A stretch of 64,000 bases of DNA, from NCBI GenBank assembly GCA_030015575.1, contig CM057340.1, positions 754,361,632 through 754,425,631 on the forward strand, in the 5' to 3' direction. Shown here piece by piece: positions 8,406 to 20,165 of this stretch. A program made the position numbers and the translations under genes. The stretch's first letter is position 1. Every line of letters begins with the position of its first letter. This stretch comes from Agapanthus africanus (taxonomy: Eukaryota; Streptophyta; Magnoliopsida; Asparagales; Amaryllidaceae). Under the pieces are notes generated by a model, which did no database searches, was not told the origin of the DNA, and saw nothing but the letters and a program-made list of their open reading frames with translations.

Positions 8406-9953
8406 TGATTGCATGCTTTTGGCATGTCGTGTATTTGAAGTTCTAAAGTTAACCGCAATCCGGACGGTGTCGCTTTGCAACTAGCCGCGATGAGTACAGG
8501 TCAATTCACAGGGAGACGGAGCATTTTACGTTCTTGTTTTCATGAGTTAATGCGCGAGGCAGATTGTTCATATCTATCCTATGTGTATATATGCACAACT
8601 AAAGTTTGTTAGGAATAGATAAGTTAGTGTAAGTTAGTGATTCCGTACTCAATCCTTTGAGCCGAACTTAACAAATGAAGCTAGAGCAATCGGAAACAAC
8701 TTGGATTAGAGTGCTTAAGCACGGTATTAATGATATCCGGCTTATTGACCCTTGTCTGTCCGTTCTTATCTCTTTCTTTTGCCTCCGACCAAACCGAATG
8801 CAACCGGTCGCGGTTAGGAAACACCAATACCTTGGTAGGGTAGGGTGCCTAACGGAGCACTTGCGTATGGTTTAGGCGGAATTCAATTGGAAAATACAGG
8901 AAAAGGAAATGAGCAAAGAAATCTTAACTTATAATATCGTTATCTATTCCTAACAACACATATTCAAAAACATCAAAACAACAAACCAAAAAGAGCAAAG
9001 AAAAGAGAAACAAAGAGAAGAAAAGAGCAACACAAGAAAGTAAATGACATGGTAAGAAATGCATGAAAGTAAAGCATGGAATGCAAAGAGCAAGAATGTA
9101 AAGAAAGTAAATAAAAGAGCAAGAAAGAAACAATTAAGAACCATGGAACAAGTTACAAATCATGGATTCAATAACCTAATCTTAAACTTGCAAGCTCAAT
9201 TAAGAGGTTGAAAGATCAAGAGGAGGCAAAGAACCCAAGGCAAAATGATAGCACAAAAGAGAGTTTTATTAATTCCAAAGTAATGATACAACCTTTGAGT
9301 GCAATAACCAAAGTTTAACCTTGCAAGCTCAATGAAGATGTTGCAAAATCAAGCTAAGGCAAAGAACTCAAGAGGTTAGCTATGTACAAGAGAACAAAAT
9401 GAAAAACAAAAGAGTAGAAGTGTAAAAGGAAAGACAAAATTGGACCCTTGACCCCTTGTTCACTGACTTGTTTTTATAGGAAGAAAAGAAAATTAAACAA
9501 ACAATAAAAATAGGACCACTTGGCAGCAAGGGAGGGCCTATACAAAACTGGGGCATTTAGGACACTTTGGGCCGGCTAGCTCGGTCAATATGATGATGTG
9601 GCCGGCCACTTTCAGAGCTCCATGTCTCGTATTGGAAGTATTGGTTTTTGTGTTCCCCCACATCGCTTTGATGCTGCTAGATTTGTCTGTAGAAACTTAG
9701 GTTGCGCTCAGGGCTTGGATGGAAACAATGTAGCTTTAAATCAACACACAATCTTTAGCATTCAATATACATTTAATGCACATCACTTCTCATGCCCACT
9801 TGCCTTGATTTATGGCTGCCCCATCCATGGTCCATGCTCCAAGAGTTGTGTTCACACATGCTATGTGTTGGAACAAAAAGTGTGTATACTTTGTTGCAAA
9901 ATAACTCTTGGGATATCGGTCGGTTTTCAGTTCTGATTGCAGTGTCGGCTCAC
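8406..9953 (-). mobile_element. 5' LTR of the Athila-like element (outer end approximate)
   Basis: On the minus strand an LTR end (...GCATGCAATCA) lies at 8406 next to the primer site. A TATA box (TATAAAAAC, minus strand at about 9470-9478) sits in the right place for an LTR promoter. The outer end is uncertain: a minus-strand TGTGAGCC near 9953 is the best candidate, but no second LTR copy is in the window. It contains an inverted repeat at 8609-8955 and a direct repeat at 9188-9372. Confidence 0.5.
9188..9372. repeat. Diverged direct repeat, about 131-bp offset
   Basis: CTTGCAAGCTCAAT, followed by an ATCAAG...GGCAAAGAAC context, occurs at 9188-9240 and again at 9319-9372 with substitutions. 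It lies inside the putative Athila-like LTR. Confidence 0.6.
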
Positions 9954-10723
9954 AAATGAAATATCCGTGATTTTAAGTGTATTTCCAGTATTTTGTCACG
10001 GATACATGTAATCTGTATCTGAGCAGACACTGGTTAATAGTACCGATATAAACAAAAAATAGATAATGAATGAGCGGTATTAAAATACAATATTCTGGTA
10101 TTAACATAAGTCCCCACTCACCTCCTCCATCTCTATTCTAAAACCTCTCTTTTTCAAAACTCGTCGGAAGCGGAGTTATTTCAACTTCCGATTCGCTTTT
10201 CTTTAAAAACTCCATTTTTCTTAAATAATAAAATACCATATTCTCTCATAATGTTTGAAAAACATAAATAAACACATTAGAACAAGATTCATCTCAAAAT
10301 ATTTCATGTTGCAATTTTTATTTCACTTTTACAGTAAAATACTATCATATTACATACAACTTATAATTATTCAATTTAACCTTATTACCTTTAGATAACT
10401 CATGAAGTAATGACCTATCTCATCACAACACATATTTTTGACATAGAACGATAAATTTTGGGACTCTAGTTTATGGGAAAATGCGAGATTACGAATAAAT
10501 ATCTTGCACAATCAAAACCGTTTCTTTAAAAAGTGTGTTATTTAAATTCCTCGCAAATACGCCTCTACAATCCATTTTGGGGAACCACGATTAGGATGGT
10601 GCGGGTTATTGCACATCCTCGGGCCTAGTAGAGTGAGATGCAGACCTCCGTAAGGAGCATTCGATCTCGATGGAATTTTTGATGCAATTTTTAAGAAAAT
10701 GAGATTTCTATAAAATAAATAAA

Positions 10724-10775
<52 letters not shown>

Positions 10776-11649
10776 TATGAATATTACCAAAAGATCTATT
10801 CTAAAATATATTATATAAATATTCCATGTTTTTTAAATCAAAGGAATCACAAATTTCATGAAACTACAGTTACAATTCAATACAAATTCCAAGATTACAC
10901 TGAAGTACCATATATATTGAAATCTATGTTCTATTCACTCGAAAGTTTCATTTTTATAAAAACTACATCTATGAAAACCCTAAAGACGATAATACAATAC
11001 TTGAGGTGTATTTTGAAATTATATCAAAACTATTTTTACATAAAACCCCCTCAAGTTATATTAAATTATAATAAGGACCCTAGTAAACATAGATTTAAGT
11101 GGGAATAGTTCTCTTGAGCCTCAGAGAGCCGAAGAATATGGGTGCTTTCCTATCTAAGGTAGACAACCAAACAACGGTGTTATCAACACGGTAATTGTCT
11201 TGGAAAAAGACACAAATCCTGCCGTCCATGTGCAGCAGTTACCGATAACTCTAAAATAATCAGGACTTCAATTTTCTTTTTAAAAGTCTGACTCAGTTCG
11301 AGTCATGATCTGAAATCAATCTGACTTGAATCCAATTCAAGAATAACTGCAATACAAAATGAATCCATGAATACCAGAATACAATCCATATCAACATGAC
11401 TTGACTGAACTGAACCATGGATATACTTTGTTTACATGACTATCCATTTATATCCATTCTGTTTACTGATATCATGGTTTCGGCAAGTCTTCCATTTACT
11501 ACAATACAATCAGTACAATATAATACAATCAATACAATAAACATTATGGGGTTTATAAAGGGGTAGACTGGCACAGAACATGTTAAAGGTGGCACGAGGT
11601 GGTCACTAAAAGACGTTATTACATCCATGTCGCTGTTCCGTGGTATTTT
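9954..11649. other. AT-rich sequence without a recognisable gene
   Basis: No convincing coding, LTR end or RNA gene is seen. It holds a TTA microsatellite (10727-10768) and short AT-rich repeats such as TACAATCAATACAATA near 11500-11540. It may be old degraded repeat or intergenic DNA. Confidence 0.5.
10727..10778. repeat. (TTA)n microsatellite followed by (TA)n
   Basis: About 14 TTA units run into six TA units. The poly-asparagine frame on the minus strand is a by-product. Confidence 0.95.
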
Positions 11650-12213
11650 CGACGGAGCCTTGTACTACGGGTTACCAAAGTTCACGGTGTAAGTTGGACT
11701 CCTCTCGTATACACTGAAATATTCTGTACCAAGCTACAACAACCACGTTAGTATAACAAATATAACATATCTACTTCACATGTTCTATTCTCTATTTATT
11801 CTTTTTCTTTCATTGGGACTTACCGAGCGATTGTTCACTGAAGACATTCATATTTCTCTTCTTCTTTGGAATGTTGTCAGGAGGACCCGACTCTGAAGAG
11901 TTCGAGACCAGCCAGGAACACTTGGAGTAAACCCCTGAGCAGTACACTGAAGACCCCGAGCTATAGTCACTTGTACATATTTCCTTTTCAGTTCATGCTA
12001 TTGTTCAGGCATTGCATTCTAGACATGTATTTACATTTCCAGTTGTATTGTAAAGAAATGTTGAATAAATAAAAGTTGATGTTCTTTTACATCTCTTCTT
12101 ATGTACATTTTACTTTATATTGTTTAGATACGCTTAGCGTGTTTACTTCTGGGTAAATACGTAGCGGATCTCGATGTGTCCCCTCCCCGTATACCAGGAA
12201 GTGGGGCGTGCCA
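11650..12213 (+). mobile_element. Chromovirus-like LTR fragment (3' part)
   Basis: The end ...AAGTGGGGCGTGCCA at 12213 resembles the Tekay LTR end at 41779-41793 (GGGGCGCGGGGCGTGACA), and GTCAGGAG around 11877 resembles the same motif in the Tekay LTR near 41451. The start of this LTR was not found, so it may be a solo or truncated LTR. A small open frame at 11871-11930 ends in an acidic peptide. Confidence 0.4.
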
Positions 12214-12224
12214 TGGATGTTTCG

Positions 12225-12385
12225 ATTTAATGCTAGTTTAGGGATGTTTCGGTCCAATATTCCCATTTTGGGGATGATGTTAGTTTAAGGACATTTCGGT
12301 CCAACATTCCTATTTTGGGGACGGATGTTAGTTTAAGGACATCTCGGTCCGTTGTTGGTTTAGGGACATCTCGGTCCGTTGCTAC
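12225..12385 (-). repeat. Tandem repeat 3' of the Tat1 integrase
   Basis: Five units of roughly 22-45 bp contain (minus strand) GGACCGAGATGTCCTTAAAC with variants such as GGACCGAAATGTCC. The block lies about 110 bp after the integrase stop. A related family, GACCGCGATGTCTTTAAAC, lies in the Tat2 LTR at 49729-49920, so the two elements share it. Confidence 0.75.
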
Positions 12386-12495
12386 CATTTTGTAAGTAAT
12401 GAAAATTTTTGGGTTCTACTCTTAGAGTTCTGATTTAGGAAGATAGTGAGCGAACACAAGTGTTGTCATCTATCATTGACCGAAGTCGTGACTCA

Positions 12496-13750
12496 TTAAG
12501 CATGGTATTTTTTGAGGAATCGGCCGTTTATTGGCCGGAAAGGTCTTTCGCCATGCATATCCATGAGCAGGTAGACTCCACCTTGGTAGACTTTGTCTAT
12601 GATGTATGGGTCTTCATAGTTCGGCTCAAACTTTCCTTGTTTTGCATGATTGGGGATCATTGGTCTTTTGACAGCTAGCACGATTTCGCCTTGGCGGAAT
12701 GTTATCGGCTTGGTTTGTTTTTCATATGACCGTGTCATCTTTTTCTTATAAGCCTCCAGATTTTTCTGTGCTATAAGGAGAGTTTCGTCGAGGGCTTCGA
12801 GCTCTTCAATCCAAAGATGAGCATTTTCTTCATCTGTCAGCTCGTATTTAACTGCTACTCATAGAGAAGAGAGTTCTATTTCCAACGGGAGTACTACTTC
12901 TGTGCCGAACACTAATGCGTATGGTGTTGTATTCGTAGCCATTTTGAATGTTTTTCTGTACGCCCAGAGATCTTCGCGCAGCCTTTCGTACCAGTCTTTT
13001 CTATTTCTGGACACCATTTTCTTTAGAATCTTTATCAAGATCTTGTTGAAAGGTTCGGCTAGACCGTTGGCCCGATGATTATAGACTGAAGAGTATCTCC
13101 AATCTATTTTATGTTGCTATGTGAAGTGGCTGATTTTATGACTTCTGTAAGATGGCCTATTATCCGAGATAATTCGTCGTGGAGTGCTGAACCGATAGAT
13201 GACGTAGGTTCTGAAGAAATGGAGGATATTCTCCGTTTTCACCTCCTTCAGTGGTACTGCTTCTGCCTACTTAGAGAAGTAGTCGGTTGTTGCCAATATA
13301 AATCGATGTCCTTTGGATGATGCTAGTTCAATGGGGTCTAATTATATTAGTTCCCCACATTTTGAACGGCCAGCTAGCCACTGTTGGGTGTAGCGAATTT
13401 GGATGTTGGTGGATGAAGTTCCCGTGAATTTGGCATGAGCGACACTGCTTCGCATATTCGAGTCAGTCATGAATCATTGTGGGCCAATAGTAACCCATTC
13501 TTTTTATCTTCAACTTTATCTTTGGTCCAGCTTGGTGAGAACCACAGAGTCCGTCGTGTATTTCTTGAACGACTTTCTTGCTTCCTCTGGGCCCAGGCAT
13601 CTTAGCCACAGACAGTCAAACGATCTCTTATATAGAGTATCATTGACGAAGGCGAAAGATAGAGCTCGTTTCACGAGCTGATATCTAGATGACGCATCTT
13701 CGGGCGTTCGTCGAGATTTGAAGTAGTCTATGAAAACTTCCCTCCAGTCG
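12496..13750 (-). pseudogene. Tat1 integrase, broken
   Basis: Integrase inserts element cDNA into the chromosome. The C-terminal domain is open at 12738-12496 (ending RFLKKYHA, stop at 12496-12498), and the N-terminal part (DWREVFIDYFKSRRTPEDA, FVNDTLYKRS) is open at about 13745-13516. Between them the core is scattered over frames with stops. Alignment to the Tat2 integrase (58605-59497) is clear. This copy preserves the C-terminal domain that Tat2 has lost to a copia insertion. Confidence 0.85.
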
Positions 13751-14361
13751 ATGACCTTTTCTTCATCCCCTATTTGAAGGGGTACTTGTTCGGTCGTCTC
13801 TTTTCTTTCGGATGGCTTTATTAAGTCTTCCGAAGATATAACTGTTAGCGTGAGAACCCTGCAGTTTTGCACAATGATCCTTATGTTATCGAGGTCTTCA
13901 TCGGCCAGTTCCTTAGCTAATTTAGCCAATGCATCTGCCTTGCTGTTTTTCGCTCGCGGTATATTTTCCAGGGTGTAGGAAGGTATTTTTGTCAGTAGTT
14001 GCCGCACTCTTTCGCCATATTTTATCAGCTCTGGCTTACATGTCTGATAGTCGCCATTTACTTGGCTAACGATCAGCTAGGAGTCTCCATATATGAGGAG
14101 GTCTTTGATTCCCATGTCGATAGCGATCTCTAGACCTGCTATCAAACCTTTATATTCAGCTTCGTTATTTGTTCTTGGCTCTGTTAAGGAAAGGGCGTAA
14201 CGTATTATCCCTTCTTGTGGAGTCACGAAGATAAGGCCTACCCCAGCTTTGATTTTGGGGGTGTTTTGCTTTCGCTGTTTTATGGAAGAAGCTCCATCGA
14301 TGTAGAGTTCCCATTTGGAGTCATTCTCTTTTTCGATTGCATCGAACGAACGTGTGTTCAT
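13751..14361 (-). pseudogene. Tat1 second (archaeal-like) RNase H, broken
   Basis: WELYIDGASS supplies the first catalytic Asp, TNNEAEYKGL the Glu and LIYGDS the next Asp, and SKADALAKLA the last. A stop right after YGDS at 14077 and frame changes disable it. A second RNase H placed after the usual gypsy RNase H is diagnostic of the Tat/Ogre lineage (established for the family). Confidence 0.85.
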
Positions 14362-14387
14362 CTGGAAACTCGCAATTCAAAGGGGAG

Positions 14388-15401
14388 TCAGCTGGTATCG
14401 GATGCTCTGTGAGAAAGTCGGCAATGGCCTGACCTTTCACTGCTTTGAGACGTTATCAAGAACTCCATTAGGAGGAGGGCCCATTTGGCAAGCCTTCCTG
14501 TTAGTATGGCCCTTTTCATTAGATATTTGAGAGGATTCGCCTTTGATATAAGATAGACCTCGTGTACCAAGGCGTAATGTCTGAGCTTCGTTATTGCGAA
14601 GATCAGAGCCAGGCAATACTTTTCGATGTGGGAATAGTTGTTTTTTGCCCCCAGGAGAACTCGACTCAGATAGTACAGAGTTGTTTCCTTTCCCTGATCA
14701 TTCTCTTATGCCCACAATGCGCCTAGAAAACCATCAAAGGCTGTTGTATATAGGATAAGGGGTTTTCCCTTAACCAAAACAGTCAATGCCGGCGGATTTT
14801 GTAGGTATTGTTTAATTTCGTCTAGTGCATTTTGACACTTTTGATCCCAGATGAACGAGGTCCCCTTCTTCATCAAATGACTGTAGGGACGGTATTTTCC
14901 GGAAAGGTTGGCTATGAATCGCCGGATATACGCGAGCTTTCCTTGGAGAGACCGCAGTTGTTTGAGGGTTCTTGGCATGGGCATTTCCATAATCGCCTTG
15001 ATCTTTGAGAGGTCGATTTCGATACCTCAGTGACGTATGATGAACTCTAAGAATTTTCCTGAGGAGACTCCAAACACGCATTTTAGGGGATTCATCTTCA
15101 GATTATACTTCCGAAGACGTCGAAACACTATTTTTAGATGTTTCCAATGTTCCTCGTGAGATTTGCTCTTCACCACAAGGTCGTCGATGTAGCATTTGAC
15201 GATCTAGTGTATGAGGCCATCGAAGATCTTTGTCATGGTTTCTGATAGGTAGCTCCAGCATTTTTCAAACCGAAGGGCATCACTTTATAGCAGAATATGC
15301 CCAATGGAGTTCAGAAGGCAATATGCTTATGGTCTTCAGAATGCATTTTTATTTGATTGTATCCTAAAGATCCATCCATAAAGGAGAAGATCTTATGGGT
15401 A
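14388..15401 (-). pseudogene. Tat1 RT C-terminal half and gypsy RNase H, broken
   Basis: The minus strand carries a YIDD box (about 15186-15197), the connection segment KQLRSLQGKLAYIRRFIANL (14990-14706) and RNase H (LYTTAFDGFLGALWA, then YLISKANPLKYLMKRAILTG). Frameshifts separate the pieces. Coding resumes at 17446 beyond the inserted copia LTR. Confidence 0.8.
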
Positions 15402-15406
15402 GATGT

Positions 15407-17445
15407 TGTAAGTCTACGGTAGCGCCGCGACCGTCATTCTGACGGCAAACGCGGAACAAAAACTTTTATAACTGGCGCTATCGCATACTATAACTCGGAT
15501 CTTTCCATTAATGCTAAACTAACAAACTGTAAAGAGGTAGAAAGGCTATACCGATCGATCCGAGTCCTTCGGTCTTTAGCCATCATCCCATACTCCTCGC
15601 GGTAACTCCGATCTCCTGTCTCCTCATCGAGGTGGCACCACGTCAACGGATCTTTAAACGGGCTCCCGCCTCTATACCGAGGCAACTCGGTCATCAAGTC
15701 TGCTAAAAGAGATGACCAAGATGAAGTAGAGAATGAGTATAATACTTTGTCTCAAACACTCTTTGGTTCTCTTCACATGAGAGGGTAAGAGTGGAGGTTG
15801 AAGAAGATGCTTAGGATTGGAAATGGTGAACTCAAGAAAACTATCAAGAGAGCAAGAACTCAAGCATAATCACTTATGGTTATTTCTTTTGTGAGTAGAT
15901 ATATATGGTTTGTGTAAAGAAAATATCTCAAAAAGTATCTCCCAAAAATATCTCCACAAAACCCTAAAATATCTATTCACAAAACAAACTACAATTAATT
16001 CTATCATGACTCACTTAGTGACTCATTAGCATGAGTCACTAATGAACATGCTAGAAGAAATGTGTCTCCAAAATGAGTCACCCTTTCCAAAACAAATAAT
16101 CATTTAAACCAAAATGATTAATCCAAAAAGAAATGCATCTTCTAAAATATTCTTGTAACGGATTACGAGAATACCCCTCACCTGTATATACATACCTGTA
16201 TCCGTATTCCGACCGAATACGAATACGAGAGACTAAAATATTCCGACTCAATATAATACTTAGATCCGGCTTAAACCAAAGCCCACCAGTATTATCTGCC
16301 TGAAATATGACACGTGCACAAGTGCATGTGCATTTTCGAACCCTGCCATAAAACCATACGGCCTCCACAACGTTTCTCCCGAACTTGGGAAACTATCTGT
16401 GGGGGACTCTAATGACTCATCAGTATCCTGGCAGTGGGTTTAACCACAAGCACGTCAGCGGCACTAGCTGTGCGTAACGGCTGCCCATGTACTGACCAAA
16501 AGGGAAGCTGGTGAGCGAACTCATCCTGGAACCCTGTTGAGCCTAACAGTGACAATATACATACAGTCCGGTTCGTTCGTCTATGAGTATCGCATATCGG
16601 GCCAAAGAGGCTGGTAACGTCAGACCCCCAATAGCGGTATAAGTCGTGTTGGAGAGTAGCCCTGAACACCCTGAGAAACTACTGGAATATCTACCAGTAA
16701 TTCTCACCTGTCTTGGCCAAGGACTTGTTGTAATAGCTCTCATAGACACAACGCGATCTCACCTCCAATACCGGGAGAGACGAATCCCCTGCCGATCCGC
16801 TCACTTGCCTCCATGTGGCTCGGGACTGTACCCAACTAAAACTTGTTTGCACGACTCCTTTGAGCTGTGGTAGGGTAGTAATCTAAGCACAGTGGGAACT
16901 CACATGAGACAAATGACGACCTCAGGTTGATGAACTAACCTGTACACATGTCACCAGGGAACTGCTATCTGACGCTAGGTATAAATACCAACTAGCAGGT
17001 TCCCGGTGAGTCCTGTCCGGTGTACTCATAACCCAATGAGCACCTGTATACATCTTAGGTGATCCAACTGACACCAATGGCTTGTGAGACCGGCCATCAT
17101 CCCTCGTCGGGGTCTCGACAGTATACACTAGTCTACTCCGGAGTATCGATGCCCTGTCTCGAAACTCCTACGACTAGGGACCACTTTTAAGGATGTGCTT
17201 ATAGACTACCCATCTCTCATGTATATGATTGCCATCATACTGTTGGTAGTCAGGCAGGATCCTAAGGGCTCTATCAACATGTAATAGTGATCATGTCACC
17301 TAAAGCTGTACACGACTGATAAAGGCAAACCAGATAGCATACTATCATCTTGAGTAAAACTGTCCAACCGGTATTGGTCTTCCTCAATCATTGCAATCAC
17401 GTACCTGCGATCCAATAATTGACTTTGAGGGTACTATATCCAACA
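15407..17445 (-). mobile_element. Solo Ty1/copia LTR (2,039 bp) with GATGT duplication
   Basis: It begins TGTAAGTCTACGGTAGCG and ends CTATATCCAACA on the plus strand (TG...CA). GATGT at 15402-15406 is repeated at 17446-17450, a perfect 5-bp target duplication, with no internal element sequence. This is the product of LTR-LTR recombination. By similarity to the complete copy at 28513-38753 it lies in minus orientation. It interrupts the Tat1 RT just after IDNTS. Confidence 0.92.
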
Positions 17446-17973
17446 GATGTGTTATCGATCATCAGCTCGGTAACAGGTATTGGGAAGTCATCTTTCGGGT
17501 AAACTTTGTTGAGCTCCCGAAAATCCACACAAATATGCACCGTCCCATTTTTCTTCATTACTGGAATGATGTTATCGATCATAGCCGGAGTCGATTAGTT
17601 TCTTGACTTCAGCGTTGATACTCATCTCAAGTTCGAGCCATATTCTTCTTGGCACTTGTTTGACTGGATTTATATCTGGCGATATGGCCAGTGTATGTAC
17701 TGCCACCTTTGGGTTTAGACCCGGCATCTCGGAATAGTTCCAGATGAAGCACTCTTTATACTTCTTGAGCACGTCTTTTAATGTGGCTACATGTTTTTCA
17801 GATAGCAGTTCACTGACGAACATTGGCCTCGGATCATTTTCCGTCCCTAAGTCAATTTTTCTTAGGTTGTCCGCCGTGGTGTGTATCCCATCTTCCATCT
17901 CTTTTGGTACTGGTGGAAACACTGAGATCACCTCATTCTCCTCTTCAATTACAAAGCACCCTGAAGAGGTCAT
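17446..17973 (-). pseudogene. Tat1 RT N-terminal half, broken
   Basis: Minus-strand frames 17973-17572 and 17582 onward encode EMSINAEVKKLIDSG, then IIPVMKKNGTVHICVDFREL, the conserved RT fingers. The two frames are joined by a small frameshift after DSG. It is homologous to Tat2 56390-56950. It ends at the copia LTR junction. Confidence 0.85.
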
Positions 17974-17989
17974 TCATAGTCTCATGCCC

Positions 17990-18660
17990 TCCCTCTTTTG
18001 AGAGTGTTATCATAGGGCAAGTACGAGTTTGCTTCTATTCTTTATGTTGAGCTGGTCCTATCCTCATGGTATAAGTCCTTTTTGGCTCATACTTTTGCGG
18101 CGGGGTTACCCTCCAGCAGTCGGATAAAGCGAACATGCCTTGCTGATACCGGTCTTCTACCCAGTTTTTGAAGGTGAAGCAGTCTTCAAGGAGATGACCT
18201 ATTACTCATTGATAGGAGCAATAATCCGGATGATAGATCTTGTTTATTTGTTCGGGGTGCCAATACTCCGGAAGTGTCATCATTTGGTGCTTCATGACAA
18301 GGTTGAACATTTTCCTTGTTTTGTCTTGTCTTGGGGGAAGGAGTATTCCCGACCCATCTTCTTTATAAAGGACGAGCTCCAACCAAGTTTTTCTTAATTG
18401 CATGGCGTCTGTGACCCACTTTGTTGTTTTCGAACGTTGTTTGCATTCTTTGCCTTGTTTTTGCCTCTATTTCGGGATTTCCCCTTTTCACGAGAACATA
18501 CAATGGGCCAGGGATGAAGAGCATTATAGTATATCTTCTCCAAAGTTTGCCGGCTAAGACGCTGCGTTCTGGCCTTTTCATAAATGGTCATTTTGCGGCT
18601 GTGATTGTCCCAGCTCTTTTGACAAGCTTCTTTTATCAACTTGTCAATTTGTTCTTCTAG
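17990..18660 (-). pseudogene. Tat1 pre-RT knuckle module, broken
   Basis: Minus-strand pieces read KMTIYEKARTQRLSRQTLEK, then DKTRKMFNLVMKHQMMTLPE and YCSYQ, a TGA in place of the Arg codon, and VIGHLLEDCFTFKNWVEDRY. It is homologous to the third knuckle module of Tat2 (56144-56185). The second zinc ligand is Gln here (CSYQ) where gag has His. The module lies between the linker and RT, separate from the gag knuckle at 19653-20165. Confidence 0.8.
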
Positions 18661-19773
18661 CGACGGACTTAATGTTTTTAGAGCGGGATCTCGCTCCGAT
18701 TTGACGTCATGGCTACTTGGAAGATTGTTTTCCTCTTCACTGGAACTGTTTATGAGGCGGCAACTGTGGACTGCTCTCTTTCTTAGACCGAATGTATCTA
18801 AGCCCGGTTGTCTCCATCTTCCCGTTGGGCATTTTTCGCCGAGTCTCGGGAATGTCCCAAATTTATTTGTAGAATTGGGCTTGTCAAATAGTTTGCTCGA
18901 GGGGTATACCTTGACATCTTAACAGCCTTCTCAATCCCTCCATGTAATATCTTGGCAGATGGATGGGTTGAAGCCTGTCGAGTGCAAAATCGGTATCATG
19001 CCAGACTTTTTTTCTACTTTGATCACCGTAGATTGGTAGAAGCGGATTGCTTTTTCACCTCTTCGCCTAGGAGATACATAAAAAGTTTGCAGTTCTTATG
19101 CGTTGTATATATGGAGTGCATCAAGTTCCTTGTAATGCCGAGGCGGAGCCATTGTGATTTGCAGACTCTGATTTGCTCCGGCGGAGGTTTGCATTGACGG
19201 GCGGATGAAGAACACTGCATTGGTCTCGTCCTCAGAGTCACTGCCAAAAACCAGAATAGGAGTAGATGGTCCGGGCTTATTGTTTTCTTTCTGGGGTTGC
19301 CTCGAGTAGACTATTTCTTTGTCTTCCTCGGTATCGCTCCCAAAGATGGTGATAGTGGCGATAGATTTCGGTGTCCTTTGATGAGTCATTTTCCTCATCG
19401 TTGTCAGTATCTTCGTCCTCAAGAATATACTTGAGGAACTCTTCGAGAGTAACCGATGTCCACGCCTTCTGGTTGTACTCTTCCAGCGCGTCAATGTATT
19501 TTTTAGATCCGTGCGCTTGTCATCATACTCGGCAGATTGCACAGGCTTCTTGGTCTTCTTCTTTCTCTTCGAAGACTTTGATGGATTGACTTGGGGTTTT
19601 TTCCCCTCGTCAACAATTTTCGGTGCGAGACGTGCTTTCTGCATCCCTTCGATTATTTCGGGTTCAAGTAGGCTTTTCCACCTGACTGTCGGACATGCTT
19701 GTAGATCCTTGATATTATTTTGGTTTTTGCTGAAAGAACGACTTTCCATGGAGTTTCTAACACAAGTGAGCAT
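18661..19773 (-). pseudogene. Tat1 linker region, protease-coding part missing
   Basis: The frame 19773-19096 fuses a gag-proximal basic linker (SKSSKRKKKTKKPVQ) to the acidic FGSDTEEDKE / FGSDSEDETN region and on to SLQITMAPPRHYKELDAL. In Tat2 these are separated by about 1.4 kb holding a second knuckle module and the protease. Protease loss makes this copy non-functional independently of its stops. 18661-19095 corresponds to Tat2 55380-55800. Confidence 0.75.
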
Positions 19774-20165
19774 GATACCCCCTGCGCGTCCACCTTTTTG
19801 GGAGTATGCTTCTGGGATGGGTTTACCCTCCAGTTATCAAACGGCGCAAATTTCCCCCGTTGATACCGGTCTTCAACCCAGTTCTTGAAGACGTAGCAAT
19901 CATCAATTGGGTGGCTCACCATTCTGTGATAGGAGCAATAATTAGGGTTGTTGACGTCACCGAGTTGTGGTAGACGCCACGGGTCTGGCAATGTGATTAG
20001 TTTATTACGCACTTCCAATTCGAATAGTCTCCTCGTTTTGTCACGGGGGAACGAGTAAACGCGCCTTAGACTTTCCTCTAAGGATGGGCACGGATACGCA
20101 TTGTTTTGGCGAGCAGCCAGTTTTGGGTCGCTTGGTTGTTGTTGTGTGTAGGCAAAGAAGGCCAC
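19653..20165 (-). pseudogene. Tat1 gag C-terminus with CHHC knuckle
   Basis: It encodes RVYSFPRDKTRRLFELEVRN, then CSYHRMVSHPIDDC (C-x2-H-x4-H-x4-C) and YVFKNWVEDRYQRGKF. The downstream linker frame (19773-19096) overlaps it and is one base back (-1). The same -1 relation occurs in Tat2 near 53205. Confidence 0.82.

Noticed and set aside
10542..10790. Frame with poly-Asn
   Set aside because: Translation of the (TTA)n microsatellite.
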